Positions 40,592 through 51,072 are shown, counted from the stretch's first letter. The stretch: DNA of 64,000 nt from Albimonas marina (GCF_029223255.1 NZ_JARHUC010000004.1:434001-498000); one strand, 5' to 3'. Translations and numbers: made by a program. Notes: a model not told the origin generated them from the letters alone.

Positions 40592-42181
40592 TCACTGGGC
40601 CGGGGGCGCCATCTTCTCCATCACCTGGTCGAGCGAGAAGCTCGCCGCCTTCTGTCGGGGCGGGAACTCCTGGAACGTGGACAGGAAGTTCGCCACGTAC
40701 TGCTGGGCGGGGACCAGCATGTAGGCGCGGTCCAGCATCCAGTCGTAGTAGGTGTTGGAGGTGCGGTAGGCCCGCTCGTAGGGGTCGCGGCGCAGGTTGA
40801 AGATCAGCGGCACGCGCAGGGGCGTCAGCGGCTCCATCCAGGCGCGCAGCGTGCCCCAGGCGGTCTGCTCGAGGAAGGTCAGCTTCCAGTCGTTCCAGCG
40901 CAGGGCCGCCAGGTCGCCGTCGTCGGTGAAGTAGAAGATCTCCTCGCGCGGGGACTTGTCGGTCTCGCCGGTCAGCATCGGCAGGATGTTGTAGCCGTCG
41001 AGATGCACCTTGTACTCGCGCCCGATGGCCTGGACGCCGCCCTGGAGGAGCTGCTCCTTGATGTCCGGGGCCCCGGCCATGGCGAGGAAGGTCGGCAGCC
41101 AGTCCATGTGGTGCACGATCTCGTTGGAGACCGAGTGCTCGGGCACCTTGCCGGGCCAGCGCACCATCGCGGGCACCCGCCAGGCGCCTTCCCACTGGGT
41201 GTTCTTCTCGGACCAGAACGGGGTCATGGCCGCGTCGGGCCAGGTGTTCATGTGCGGCCCGTTGTCGGTCGAGTAGAACACGAAGGTGTTGTCGGCGATG
41301 TCGAGCTCGTCGAGCGTGTCGAGCAGCTGGCCCACGTGCATGTCATGCTGGATCATGCCGGCCTGGTATTCGTCCAGGTGACGGCCGGCGAGCTCGTCGG
41401 CCTTCTGGCGCATCTCGGGGGCGACGTGGGTGCGGAAGTGCATCCGGGTGCCGTTCCACCACACGAACCAGGGCTTGCCCTCGTCGGTCTTGCGCTTGAT
41501 GAAGTCGATCGCCGCGGCGACCGTCTCGTCGTCCACGGTCTCCATGCGCTTGCGGGTGAGGGGGCCGGTGTCCTCGATCGTGCCGTCGGCGGAGGACTTG
41601 ATCACGCCGCGGGGGCCGAACTTCTCGCGGAAGGTCGAGCCGTCGGCGAGCTTCATGTCGCCGGGATAGTCCTCGTTCTCGGGCTCCTCCTCGGCGTTGA
41701 GGTGGTAGAGGTTGCCCAGGAACTCGTCGAAGCCGTGGTTGGTGGGCAGCATCTCGTCCTTGTCGCCGAGATGGTTCTTGCCGAACTGGCCGGTGTCGTA
41801 GCCCTGCGCCTTCAGCAGGCCCGCGATGGTCGGATCCTCGACGCGCATGCCGAGGTCGGCGCCGGGCAGGCCGACCTTGGACAGGCCCGTGCGGAACACC
41901 GACTGGCCCATGATGAAGGAGGAGCGGCCCGCGGTGCAGGACTGTTCGCCGTAGTAGTCGGTGAACATCATGCCCTCGGAGGCGATCCGGTCGATGTTGG
42001 GCGTGCGGTAGCCCATCAGGCCGAAGGTGTAGGCCGAGATGTTCGACTGGCCGATGTCGTCGCCCCAGATCACGAGGATGTTGGGCTTCGATTCCTGCGC
42101 GAAGGCGGCGCCGGCGACGCAGGCCAGCGCCGCGGCGGCGACCCAGGCCCGTCTGAAGGTGTTTGGAACAATGCTGCTCAT
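40592..42181 (-). CDS. Secreted sulfatase (arylsulfatase type)
   Basis: 529 residues with a signal peptide (cleavage near residue 28, AAFA-QE). The metal-binding start NILVIWGDDIG and the sulfatase signature around Cys82 (SCTAGRSS) are present, plus STDNGPH and WEGAWRVPAMVRWPG near the active site. The formylglycine motif is C-x-A-x-R instead of the common C-x-P-x-R. No formylglycine-generating enzyme or anSME is encoded in the window. It should hydrolyse a sulfate ester in the periplasm. The start at 42181 has GGGAG nine bases upstream. A relatively AT-rich patch at 42318-42352 may hold its promoter. Confidence 0.88.
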   Translation of the reverse strand: MSSIVPNTFRRAWVAAAALACVAGAAFAQESKPNILVIWGDDIGQSNISAYTFGLMGYRTPNIDRIASEGMMFTDYYGEQSCTAGRSSFIMGQSVFRTGLSKVGLPGADLGMRVEDPTIAGLLKAQGYDTGQFGKNHLGDKDEMLPTNHGFDEFLGNLYHLNAEEEPENEDYPGDMKLADGSTFREKFGPRGVIKSSADGTIEDTGPLTRKRMETVDDETVAAAIDFIKRKTDEGKPWFVWWNGTRMHFRTHVAPEMRQKADELAGRHLDEYQAGMIQHDMHVGQLLDTLDELDIADNTFVFYSTDNGPHMNTWPDAAMTPFWSEKNTQWEGAWRVPAMVRWPGKVPEHSVSNEIVHHMDWLPTFLAMAGAPDIKEQLLQGGVQAIGREYKVHLDGYNILPMLTGETDKSPREEIFYFTDDGDLAALRWNDWKLTFLEQTAWGTLRAWMEPLTPLRVPLIFNLRRDPYERAYRTSNTYYDWMLDRAYMLVPAQQYVANFLSTFQEFPPRQKAASFSLDQVMEKMAPPAQ

Positions 42182-42406
42182 GACGCAGTCTCCCTGTGTT
42201 CGCCGGAGGCGGCGTCGCGCAGGCGAGTCCCAAAGGGGCGGAGCCCGACTCGGCGTCGCGTCGCTGGAACGTGATCCTGCGGCAGGCGGGAGTGTGCCTG
42301 TCCGGAACATCTTCGATCAAGCGTTGAAATGATGACGTTTTCATAAGGCTGCGGTTGAGCGGGGGCGCCGGCGGCCCGTGCAGGGCGCCGGCGCCGCCCG
42401 CGACCG

Positions 42407-44038
42407 TCAGGCCGTCTCGGCGGCCAGCAGACGTTCGAACAGGCGCGCGACCGCCTCCGCCCCGGGGTCGTTGTGGCCCGCAAGGCTCTGCTCGGACAGG
42501 TAGCTCGCCCGGCCGGCGCGGGCGCGGGTGATGCGGGCGGTGGCGTCGGCCCCCTCCCGCGCGGCCTTGGCCGCCGCGCCCAGGCCGCGGGGCAGCGCCT
42601 CGAGCGCAGGCGTCAGGGCGTCGACCAGGGTGCGGTCGCCCGGCTGGGCGCCGCCCACCTGCTGCACCCGCTCGAGCCCCGCGCGCAGGGCCCCCACCAT
42701 GTCCTTGCCCGAGGCCGAGCCGTCGCCGGCGGCCGCGAAGAAGATCGCCAGCAGCACGCCCGAGGAGCCGCCCATGGTCTGGCTCAGCTCCAGCCCGATG
42801 GCGCGGTAGAGCTGGGTCTGGTCGGCGAGCGGCAGCCGGTCCATCGCCCCGGCCAGCGCCCGGGCGGCGGTGGCGAGCGTCGAGCCGGTGTCCCCGTCGC
42901 CGGACTTGGCGTCGAGCGCGTTCAGATCCGCCTCCGCCTCCACCAGGATCGTGCAGCACCGCTCCAGCAACGCGCGCACGGCGGGGTTGGCCGAGGGGAT
43001 CGGCTGGATGGGGGTCAGGCCGTCGGGAAGCTCGACCACCTCCACCTCCCCCACCGCGCGGCAGCCGGGCCAGGCCCAGGGGGCGGCGGGGGCCTGCAGG
43101 GCGGCCTCATCCTCGCGGGTGGCGGGCAGCAGCGACACCGAGAAGCCCTGCATGTCGAGGGAGGTCATCAGCGGCGCCGGCCCCACCATCCAGCGGACCT
43201 GCGAGCCGATGCGGGAGCGGACCAGCTCCTCGGCCAGCACGCCCATCTCCAGCGGCGTGGCCCCGCCGAGGTTGTTCAGCAGCGCCACGTGCGGGCCCGG
43301 GCCGATGTGGGGGGCGAGGCGGTCGACCACCATCTCCATCGCGTCGCGGGCGGTGGAGAACTCCACCTGCTCGATCCCCGCCTCGCCGTGGATGCCCAGG
43401 CCCAGCTCGGCCTTGCCGCGGGCGATGCGGGTTTCCTTCGGCGATCCGGGGATGGTGCAGGTGTCGAGCGACATGCCGATCGAGGCGACGCCCTTGATGA
43501 CGCGCTCGGCGGCGGCCTGCACGGCCTCGAGGTCGGCCCCCTGCTCGGCCAACGCCCCGGCGATCTTGTGGACGAAGAGGGTGCCGGCGACGCCGCGGGC
43601 CTGGGGCAGGTCGGGCAGGGCCACGTCGTCGTCGACGATGACCATGCCGACCTTCAGGCCCTGGGCGCGGGCGCGCTCGGCCGCCAGCCCGAAGTTCAGC
43701 CGGTCGCCGGTGTAGTTCTTCACGATCAGCAGGCACCCGGCCTTGCCGGTGACGGCGAGGATGCCGGCCAGCACCGCGTCGACCGACGGGCTGGCGAAGA
43801 CCTCTCCGCACACCGCCGCGGTCAGCATCCCCTGGCCGACGAAGCCCGCGTGGGAGGGCTCGTGCCCCGAGCCGCCGCCCGAGACGAGGGCCACCTTCGA
43901 GCGGTCCCAGTCGGTGCGCACCACCACCTTGATGTGCGGGTAGCCGTCGAGCCGGGCGAGCCGCCCGCCGGCGGTGCGCAGGGCGCCGTCTATGGCCTCG
44001 GTGACGAGCCGGTCCTTCGTGTTGATGAACTGGTCCAT
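42407..44038 (-). CDS. Two-domain dihydroxyacetone kinase family protein (DhaK-DhaL)
   Basis: 543 residues. The DhaK half has SGGGSGHEPSHAGFVG at 53-68 and the substrate-binding His217 in GLGIHGEAG; the DhaL half (from about 345) has the metal-nucleotide motif SGDGDTGST. The fused layout is the ATP-dependent type, unlike PTS-linked DhaKLM. Members phosphorylate dihydroxyacetone or related ketoses such as erythrulose. It lies 13 bases after an ABC transporter gene in the same operon, so its substrate probably enters through that transporter; which ketose is unknown. Confidence 0.9.
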   Translation of the reverse strand: MDQFINTKDRLVTEAIDGALRTAGGRLARLDGYPHIKVVVRTDWDRSKVALVSGGGSGHEPSHAGFVGQGMLTAAVCGEVFASPSVDAVLAGILAVTGKAGCLLIVKNYTGDRLNFGLAAERARAQGLKVGMVIVDDDVALPDLPQARGVAGTLFVHKIAGALAEQGADLEAVQAAAERVIKGVASIGMSLDTCTIPGSPKETRIARGKAELGLGIHGEAGIEQVEFSTARDAMEMVVDRLAPHIGPGPHVALLNNLGGATPLEMGVLAEELVRSRIGSQVRWMVGPAPLMTSLDMQGFSVSLLPATREDEAALQAPAAPWAWPGCRAVGEVEVVELPDGLTPIQPIPSANPAVRALLERCCTILVEAEADLNALDAKSGDGDTGSTLATAARALAGAMDRLPLADQTQLYRAIGLELSQTMGGSSGVLLAIFFAAAGDGSASGKDMVGALRAGLERVQQVGGAQPGDRTLVDALTPALEALPRGLGAAAKAAREGADATARITRARAGRASYLSEQSLAGHNDPGAEAVARLFERLLAAETA

Positions 44039-44051
44039 GGGGCCTCTCCCT

Positions 44052-45039
<988 letters not shown>

Positions 45040-45047
<8 letters not shown>

Positions 45048-46134
45048 GCAGGACCCCCTCGTTCAGCTCCGAGCGCAGGGCGCGGCCCGATTGCGCGTCG
45101 AAGACGGTGGTGGTGCGGCCGTCGAACTCGAGGCCCACGGTCTCGCCCATCCGGGCGGGCTGGTCGGCGGGGATGCGGGCCTTCACCTCGCCGTTGGGGG
45201 TGGCGAGCGTGACCACCTGGGTGGTGCCCAGGTACTCGGTCGCCAGCACCTCGCCGCGGTAGGGGGCGGCGTCGGACAGGCGCACATGCTCGGGGCGCAC
45301 GCCGTAGACCATGTCGCCCTCGAAGGCCTCGCGCAGGGCGGGCAGGCCGAGGGCGGCGTGGTGCAGGCTGGCCTGCGTGGCGCCGGGGGGGAGCGTTCCG
45401 TGGAAGCGCAGGAAATTCATCGGGGGCGAGCCGATGAACTCCGCCACGAACAGGGTGGCGGGCTTGTCGTAGATGTCCTGCGGGGCGCCGAACTGCTCGA
45501 TCACCCCGTGGTTCATGACCACGATCTTGTCGCCCATCTGCATCGCCTCGAGCTGGTCGTGGGTGACGTAGATGGTGGTGGCGCCCATGCGGTCGTGCAG
45601 GGCGCGCAGCTCCTCGGCCATGCGCTCGCGGAACTCGGCGTCGAGCGCGCCCAGCGGCTCGTCCATCAGGAAGCAGGCGGGGTCGCGCACGATGGCGCGA
45701 CCCAAGGCGACGCGCTGCCGGTCGCCGCCCGAGAGGCCGCCGACGGGGCGGTCGAGGATGTCCTCGATCCCGAGGATGCGCGCGGCCTCCTCGACCTTTC
45801 GGCGGACCTCGGCGCGGGGCATCCCCTGGCTGACCAGCGGATAGGCGATGTTCTTGCGCACGTTCAGGTGCGGGTAGAGGGCGAACATCTGGAAGACGAA
45901 GGCGATGTCGCGCTGGGAGGCGGGGCGGGAGGCGACGTCCTCGCCCCCGATCAGGATCTCGCCGGACGTCGGCAGCTCGAGGCCGGCGATCATGCGCAGG
46001 GTGGTGGTCTTGCCGCAGCCCGACGGGCCAAGCAGCATGAAGAACTCGCCGTCCTCGACCTTGAACGACGAGGACTGCACGGCGGTGAAGTCGCCGAACT
46101 GCTTGCGGACGTTGCGGATGACGATCTCGGCCAT
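45040..46134 (-). CDS. ABC transporter ATP-binding protein (UgpC/MalK type), first copy
   Basis: 364 residues. Walker A GPSGCGKT, signature LSGGDRQR, Walker B FLMDEPLGALD and a TOBE domain. Likely forms a heterodimer with the second ATPase under the two permeases. Its start overlaps the stop of a small membrane-protein gene by one base (TGATG). Confidence 0.93.
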
Positions 46135-46328
46135 CAGCGATCCTCCGGGAAATGGCTGACGATGATGAACATCACCGTGCCGGTCAGCAGCACCAGGAAC
46201 GACCAGGTGAAGGCCGCCAGCCAGAACGGCTGCATCAGCATGAACACGCCCAGGCCGATGGCGATGGAGGCCACCATCTCCCACGGGCCGCGGCGGAGGC
46301 GGGCGAGGCCTGACAGGAACCGGGTCAT
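46134..46328 (-). CDS. Small two-helix membrane protein of the ABC operon
   Basis: 64 residues with two hydrophobic stretches (ASIAIGLGVFMLMQPFWLAA and WSFLVLLTGTVMFIIV). It is tightly coupled: four-base overlap with the permease gene before it and one-base overlap with the ATPase gene after it. I do not recognise a named family. Its place between permease and ATPase genes mirrors the small GlpU-like gene of glp ABC operons, so a transporter accessory role is inferred. Confidence 0.75.
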   Translation of the reverse strand: MTRFLSGLARLRRGPWEMVASIAIGLGVFMLMQPFWLAAFTWSFLVLLTGTVMFIIVSHFPEDR

Positions 46329-47260
46329 TTGCGCACCGCTCCGAAGGTGATCCCGCGCAGCAGGTGTTTGCGCAGCAGGATGGTGAAGACCATGACCGGC
46401 AGCAGGAACAGCGTCGCGCCGGCGGCGACGGCGGGCCAGTCCTGGCCGCCCACGCCGATGATCGTGGGGATGAAGGGCGGCGCCGTCTGCGCGGTGCCCG
46501 AGGTCAGCAGGACCGCGAAGGCGTACTCGTTCCAGCTGAAGATCAGGCAGAAGATCGCGGTGGCGGCGATGCCGGTGGCCGCCTGCGGCAGCACCACCTT
46601 CCGGAAGGCCTGGAAGCGGGTGTAGCCGTCGATCAGCGCGGCCTCCTCGTATTCGCGCGGGATCTCGTCGATGAAGCCTTTCAGGAGCCAGACCGAGAGC
46701 GAGAGGTTCACCGCGGTGTAGAGCAGGATCATCCCCAGGTGCGTGTCCGAGAGCCCGAGGCTGCGGAACATCAGGAAGATCGGGATGGCCACCGCGATGG
46801 GCGGCATCATCCGGGTCGAGAGGATGAAGAACAGCAGGTCGTCCTTCAGCGGGATCCGGTAGCGGGAGAAGGCGTAGGCCGCGAGCGTGCCGAGGAAGAC
46901 CGAGAGGAAGGTCGAGCCGAAGCCGATGATGACCGAGTTCAGGAACCGCTCCCCGAACCGGCTCGGCCCGGCGATGACCATGCCCTTCTCGTGCACGATC
47001 TCCTCGTACCAGGTCTGCGGCGGGTTCTCGGCGAGGTATTCGGGCGTCTGCCGGGTCTGGGCGGTGAACAGGTTCACGTAGCCCTCGAGCGTCGGCTGGA
47101 AGGCGATCTTGGGCGGGTAGGCGATGCTGTCCGCCGAGCTCTTGAAGCCGGTGGACACGATCCAGACCAGCGGCAGCATCGTGACCAGCGCGTAGAGGAT
47201 CACCAGCGTGCCGGCGACGGCCTTCTGGCGGGGAGACGGATCGGTGGTCGAAAAACTCAT
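46325..47260 (-). CDS. Carbohydrate ABC transporter permease (MalG type)
   Basis: 311 residues, six membrane segments, EAA loop EYEEAALIDGYTRFQAF in the second half that docks to the ATPase. Long periplasmic loop between helices 1 and 2 (about 30-115). It starts within the stop of the preceding permease gene (ATGA). Confidence 0.92.
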   Translation of the reverse strand: MSFSTTDPSPRQKAVAGTLVILYALVTMLPLVWIVSTGFKSSADSIAYPPKIAFQPTLEGYVNLFTAQTRQTPEYLAENPPQTWYEEIVHEKGMVIAGPSRFGERFLNSVIIGFGSTFLSVFLGTLAAYAFSRYRIPLKDDLLFFILSTRMMPPIAVAIPIFLMFRSLGLSDTHLGMILLYTAVNLSLSVWLLKGFIDEIPREYEEAALIDGYTRFQAFRKVVLPQAATGIAATAIFCLIFSWNEYAFAVLLTSGTAQTAPPFIPTIIGVGGQDWPAVAAGATLFLLPVMVFTILLRKHLLRGITFGAVRK

Positions 47261-48204
47261 CGTTCCTTCACCTTGTTCAGCGCCTTCACGTAGATCGAGG
47301 CGAGCCCGAAGACCGTGACGAACAGGATGATCGCGTAGGCGGAGGAATAGCCCGTGCGCCACTTCTCGAAGGCCTCGCGCTTGAGGTCGATCGAGGTCAG
47401 CGTGGTGGTGTTGCCGGGGCCGCCGCCGGTCAGCTGCACCACCAGGTCGAACATCTTGAAGTTCTCGATGCCCCGGAACAGCACGGCCAGCATCAGGAAG
47501 GGCAGCACCATGGGGACGGTGATCGTCCAGAACTGCCGCCAGGGGGAGGCGCGGTCGCACTCGGCGGCCTCGTAGATCGACTCGGGGATCGAGCGGAGCC
47601 CGGCGAGGCAGATCAGCATCACGAAGGGCGTCCACATCCAGGTGTCGACGATGACGATGGCCCAAGGGGCGAGCGAGACCTCGCCGATCATCGAGAAGCT
47701 GGTGGCCGGCGCCCCGGTCAGGAACTCGATGGCGTAATTGAACAGGCCGATCTGGGGCTGGTAGAGGAAGGTCCAGAAGTTCCCCACCACCGCCGGCGAC
47801 AGCATCATCGGCAGCACGATGATCGTCGTCCACAGGTCGGAATGGCGGAACTTGCGGTTGATGAGCCAGGCGAGCGCGAAGCCCAGCAGCACCTGGAAGA
47901 ACAGCGTCCAGAACAGGAAATGCGCCGTCGCCTGCATCGTCGCCCAGATGTCGGCGTCGGTCAGGATGCGCTGGTAGTTGCGCAGGCCGATGTTCTCGAC
48001 CTCGGCGTTGGGGCGGTTGGCGCGGAAGTTGGTGAAGCTCAGCCGGATCGTCCAGATCAGCGGGAAGATGTTCACCGCCAGCAGCAGGAAGATCGTCGGG
48101 GCCACGAAGATCCAGGCGATCGCCCGGTCGGAGAGGCCGCGGATGCGTCGGGCCATGCCGGGCGGCGTAGCCTCCGCCACGCGGCCCATCGCCGTGTCGG
48201 TCAT
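47257..48204 (-). CDS. Carbohydrate ABC transporter permease (MalF/UgpA type)
   Basis: 315 residues with six membrane segments and the EAA loop SIYEAAECDRASPWRQF. Forms the channel with the second permease. A 165-base gap with two strong hairpins separates it from the binding-protein gene upstream. Confidence 0.92.
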   Translation of the reverse strand: MTDTAMGRVAEATPPGMARRIRGLSDRAIAWIFVAPTIFLLLAVNIFPLIWTIRLSFTNFRANRPNAEVENIGLRNYQRILTDADIWATMQATAHFLFWTLFFQVLLGFALAWLINRKFRHSDLWTTIIVLPMMLSPAVVGNFWTFLYQPQIGLFNYAIEFLTGAPATSFSMIGEVSLAPWAIVIVDTWMWTPFVMLICLAGLRSIPESIYEAAECDRASPWRQFWTITVPMVLPFLMLAVLFRGIENFKMFDLVVQLTGGGPGNTTTLTSIDLKREAFEKWRTGYSSAYAIILFVTVFGLASIYVKALNKVKER

Positions 48205-48236
48205 CGGAAGTCCTTGCGGTTCGCGGGCGCGGGGGG

Positions 48237-48276
48237 CCGCCCGGCCGGGGGAGGAAGCGTGGTCCCGGCCGGGCGG
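48237..48276 (-). promoter_or_regulatory. Intra-operon hairpin 2 (after binding-protein gene)
   Basis: Perfect 13-bp inverted repeat (CCGCCCGGCCGGG and complement) with a 14-base loop. It is the second of two hairpins on the transcript between the binding-protein and permease genes. Confidence 0.6.
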
Positions 48277-48280
48277 TTCA

Positions 48281-48316
48281 GGGCGGACGCGGGGCGCGAG
48301 GATCCCGCGTCCGCCC
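48281..48316 (-). promoter_or_regulatory. Intra-operon hairpin 1 (after binding-protein gene)
   Basis: Perfect 13-bp inverted repeat (GGGCGGACGCGGG and complement) with a ten-base loop, 54 bases past the binding-protein stop. With its neighbour it probably stabilises or attenuates the mRNA so that more binding protein than permease is made. Confidence 0.6.
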
Positions 48317-48369
48317 GGACCGGACCGCCCGTGCGGGGGCGGGCCGGCGCCCGGGGCGACCCCGTGGGG

Positions 48370-49692
48370 TCAGAGCTTGCCGTCGTCCTCGAAGACCTCG
48401 GTCCAGTCCTTCACCAGGCCGTCCAGCGCCTCCTGCGCGGTGCCCTGGCCGGCGACGACGTACTTGTGGACCCGGTCCTGCATCGCCAGGAGCAGCGAGG
48501 CGTAGGAGGGCTCCGCCCAGAAGTCCTTCACGATCGCCATGCTGTCGAGGAAGGTCTGCGCATAGGGCTGGGAGGTGGCGAAGCCCGGATCCTCGACCAC
48601 CGCCTTCAGGGCCGAGTAGCCGCCGAGGCTCCACCACTTCTTCTGGACCTCGGGCTGGGCGAACCACTGGATGTATTCCAGCGCCGCCTCCTGCTGGTCG
48701 GAGTAGCTGACGACCGAGATGCCCTGGCCGCCGAGCTGGGCGAAATGCCCCGCGGGGCCGGCGGGATTGGCGAAATAGCCCGACTTGCCGCCGCCCACGT
48801 TCGGGTCGGCCTCGACGCCGGGCCAGATGAAGGCGAAGTTCATCTGCAGCGCCACCTGGCCCGACTTGTAGGCGTCGATGTCCTCGGACATGTACCAGTC
48901 GGACGAGCCCGGCGGCGTGCAGCAGTCGTAGAGGGCCTTGTAGAACTCCAGCCCTTCCACCGCGCCGGCCGAGTTGACGTAGCCCTCGAGGTCATAGGGC
49001 TTGTCCGGGTTCTCGTAGAGGAAGCCGTAGTTGTAGAGGGCGTTGGTGACGCCCATGGTGATGCCTTCCGAGCCGCGCTCGGTATAGATCGCGGCGCCGT
49101 AGACGGTCTTGCCGTCGATCTCGCGCTCCTGGAAGAACTCGGCGATGTCCTTGAGTTCGGCGAGCGTCTTGGGGGGCGCGAGGTCGCGGCCGTATTTCTC
49201 GCTGAACTCCTTCTGGAGCTCGGGCTTCTCGAACCAGTCCTTGCGGTAGGTCCAGCCGACCACGTCGCCGAAGGCGGGCAGGGCCCAGTAGTTGGGCGTG
49301 CCCTTGGGCCATTCGGCGTAGCCCGTCACGGTGGCGGGGATGAAGTCGCCCATGTCGATGCCGTTGGCGTCGAAGAAGTCGTTGAGCTTCACGTAATGCC
49401 CGGCCTCGGCGCCCAGGCCGATCCACTGGCTGTCGCCGATCATCAGGTCGCAGAGCTGGCCGCCGGAGTTGAGCTCGTTGAGCATGCGGTCGGCGAAGTT
49501 GGGCCAGGGGACGAACTCGAAGCTCATCTTGTGGCCGGACTTCGCCTCGAAGTCCTTGCTCAGCTCGATGAGGGCGTTGGCGGGGTCCCAGGCGGCCCAG
49601 CACAGGGTGAGGTCCGCGGCGCTCGCCTGTCCGGCGCCCAGCGCCGAGGCGACGGCCACGGCCGACGCGAGGGTGACGGGGGTGGTCTTCAT
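48370..49692 (-). CDS. ABC transporter extracellular solute-binding protein (COG1653 type)
   Basis: 440 residues with a signal peptide (cleavage near residue 26, ASA-ADLTLCW). Family traits are the TxxWAxWDP-like start, FVPWPNFADRM and many exposed Trp/Tyr residues for sugar binding. It captures a sugar or polyol in the periplasm for the importer. GGAGGA precedes the start. First gene of the operon, controlled by the operators at 49773-49816. Confidence 0.92.
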   Translation of the reverse strand: MKTTPVTLASAVAVASALGAGQASAADLTLCWAAWDPANALIELSKDFEAKSGHKMSFEFVPWPNFADRMLNELNSGGQLCDLMIGDSQWIGLGAEAGHYVKLNDFFDANGIDMGDFIPATVTGYAEWPKGTPNYWALPAFGDVVGWTYRKDWFEKPELQKEFSEKYGRDLAPPKTLAELKDIAEFFQEREIDGKTVYGAAIYTERGSEGITMGVTNALYNYGFLYENPDKPYDLEGYVNSAGAVEGLEFYKALYDCCTPPGSSDWYMSEDIDAYKSGQVALQMNFAFIWPGVEADPNVGGGKSGYFANPAGPAGHFAQLGGQGISVVSYSDQQEAALEYIQWFAQPEVQKKWWSLGGYSALKAVVEDPGFATSQPYAQTFLDSMAIVKDFWAEPSYASLLLAMQDRVHKYVVAGQGTAQEALDGLVKDWTEVFEDDGKL

Positions 49693-49772
49693 GGTGGGGT
49701 CCTCCCTGGACGAAGGCGCGTGTGTTCTTCTTCACACCTCCGCTGCGCGCCGGGGTGCAGGGAATTCGTAAA

Positions 49773-49816
49773 TGAGGGGCGTGCCTCACGTCCACTGTTT
49801 TGAGGTACGTTCATCA
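49773..49816. promoter_or_regulatory. Promoter and two LacI-type operators of the ABC/ketose kinase operon
   Basis: Operator 1 TGAGGGGCGTGCCTCA (49773-49788) has perfect 5-bp arms and lies in the spacer of a possible promoter TGGACG-N17-TTACGA (49794 to 49766, minus strand). Operator 2 TGAGGTACGTTCATCA (49801-49816) is 28 bp upstream. Both match a site before the nearby lacI-type gene at 51033-51048. The rest of the 283-base gap shows nothing else. Confidence 0.7.
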
Positions 49817-49975
49817 TTTTGCGCAGACCGCCGGGCGCGGGCCCGAGGCCGGTTTCCGGGCGCAAGCGCTTCGGTCGCAAGGCGGATTCGGCGCGCGCGA
49901 CGGGGCAGGGCGGCGCGGGCGAAAATCGGGGGAGAGTGGGGGCTGGGGCGGGCCGGAGGGCGCGGGGCCTGCGAA

Positions 49976-50998
49976 TCAGGGCAGGTTCTCGCGCAGCACG
50001 ATCTCGATGCGGATCCGCTCCTGCGCCTCGAAGACGGGGGCGGCGTCGCAGGCGGCGCGCAGCACCCGCAGGGCGCTGCGCGCCAGGTGTCCGACGTCCT
50101 GCGAGATGACGGCCGCCATCTCGTCGAGCTGCAGCGCGCGGCGGGTGGCCGGCGTCAGCTCGTGCCCGATCACCACCAGGTCGTCCAGCCGGCCGGAGCG
50201 GCGCAGCGCCTTCAGAAGCGGCGTGTTCCCCGAGCCCATCGAGTAGACGCCGACCAGCTTCGGGCGGTTCAGCGCGGCCTCCAGCGCCACCGTCTCCATG
50301 CGGGCGGGATCGTCGTAGGACTCGGCGGTGGGCAGGGCCGAGAGGCGCGGGAAATCCTCGGCCATCACCTGGTCGAAGCCGAGGCGTCGGTCGAGACTGT
50401 CCCGCGATCTCAGGGAGTTGGTGACCACCAGCACCTCGCCGCCCTGGGGCGCGAAGCGGCCCATCAGCAGGGCGGCGGTGCGCCCGGCGGCGACGTTGTC
50501 GATGCCCACGAAGCGGTCCCGCGGGGCGTTCGGCAGGTCGGAGACGAGGGCGACCACGGCCAGCCCCTCGGCCTTCAGGCGGGCGACGGCGTCGCGGACC
50601 TGGGGCGTCTCGGGCGCCATGATCGCCACCCCGTCGAGGCGGCGGGGGTTCAGCGCGCGCAGCGCGCGGACCACGGCGTGCGGGTCCTGCGCCGGGGTGG
50701 TCACCACCTTGACCGCCGCCCGGTCCGCGACCTGGGTGGCCGAGGCCTCGAGCAGGGCGGCGCGCAGGGCGTCGACGAACTGGTTGGGCCCCTCCGGCAG
50801 CACGAAGGCGAGGCGATAGAAGCGCTGGCGGGCGAGGTTGGCGGCCGAGGCGTCGCGCACGTAGCCCAGCCGGGCGACCGCCTCCTGCACCCGGGCGATG
50901 GTCTTCTCGCGCACGCCGGGGCGGGCGTTCAGCACGCGATCGACCGTCGCCAGGCTGACGCCCGCCTCCTTCGCGATGTCGTGAACCGTCGGTCTCAT
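49976..50998 (-). CDS. LacI family transcriptional regulator of the ABC/ketose kinase operon
   Basis: 340 residues: helix-turn-helix at about 4-25 (TVHDIAKEAGVSLATVDRVL) and a sugar-binding-protein-like domain. It is upstream of the importer operon in the same direction. Matching 16-base sites stand before both its own gene and the binding-protein gene, so it most likely autoregulates and represses the transporter operon until the imported compound binds. Confidence 0.92.
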   Translation of the reverse strand: MRPTVHDIAKEAGVSLATVDRVLNARPGVREKTIARVQEAVARLGYVRDASAANLARQRFYRLAFVLPEGPNQFVDALRAALLEASATQVADRAAVKVVTTPAQDPHAVVRALRALNPRRLDGVAIMAPETPQVRDAVARLKAEGLAVVALVSDLPNAPRDRFVGIDNVAAGRTAALLMGRFAPQGGEVLVVTNSLRSRDSLDRRLGFDQVMAEDFPRLSALPTAESYDDPARMETVALEAALNRPKLVGVYSMGSGNTPLLKALRRSGRLDDLVVIGHELTPATRRALQLDEMAAVISQDVGHLARSALRVLRAACDAAPVFEAQERIRIEIVLRENLP

Positions 50999-51032
50999 CG
51001 GGCGCCTCCGCCCCGAAACCTAGACGTCGTCC

Positions 51033-51048
51033 TGAGGTACGTCAATCA
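51033..51048. promoter_or_regulatory. Operator and promoter before the lacI-type gene
   Basis: TGAGGTACGTCAATCA matches operator 2 of the transporter operon at 14 of 16 bases. On the minus strand it covers TTGACG (51045-51040), the -35 of a possible promoter with TAGGTT 17 bases downstream (51022-51017). Confidence 0.65.
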
Positions 51049-51072
51049 AGCGCGGAGAGGGGGGAGAGGGCC

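Noticed and set aside
42407-44038. PTS-dependent dihydroxyacetone kinase
   Set aside because: DhaK and DhaL are fused in one chain and no DhaM/PTS component is encoded nearby, which points to an ATP-dependent enzyme.
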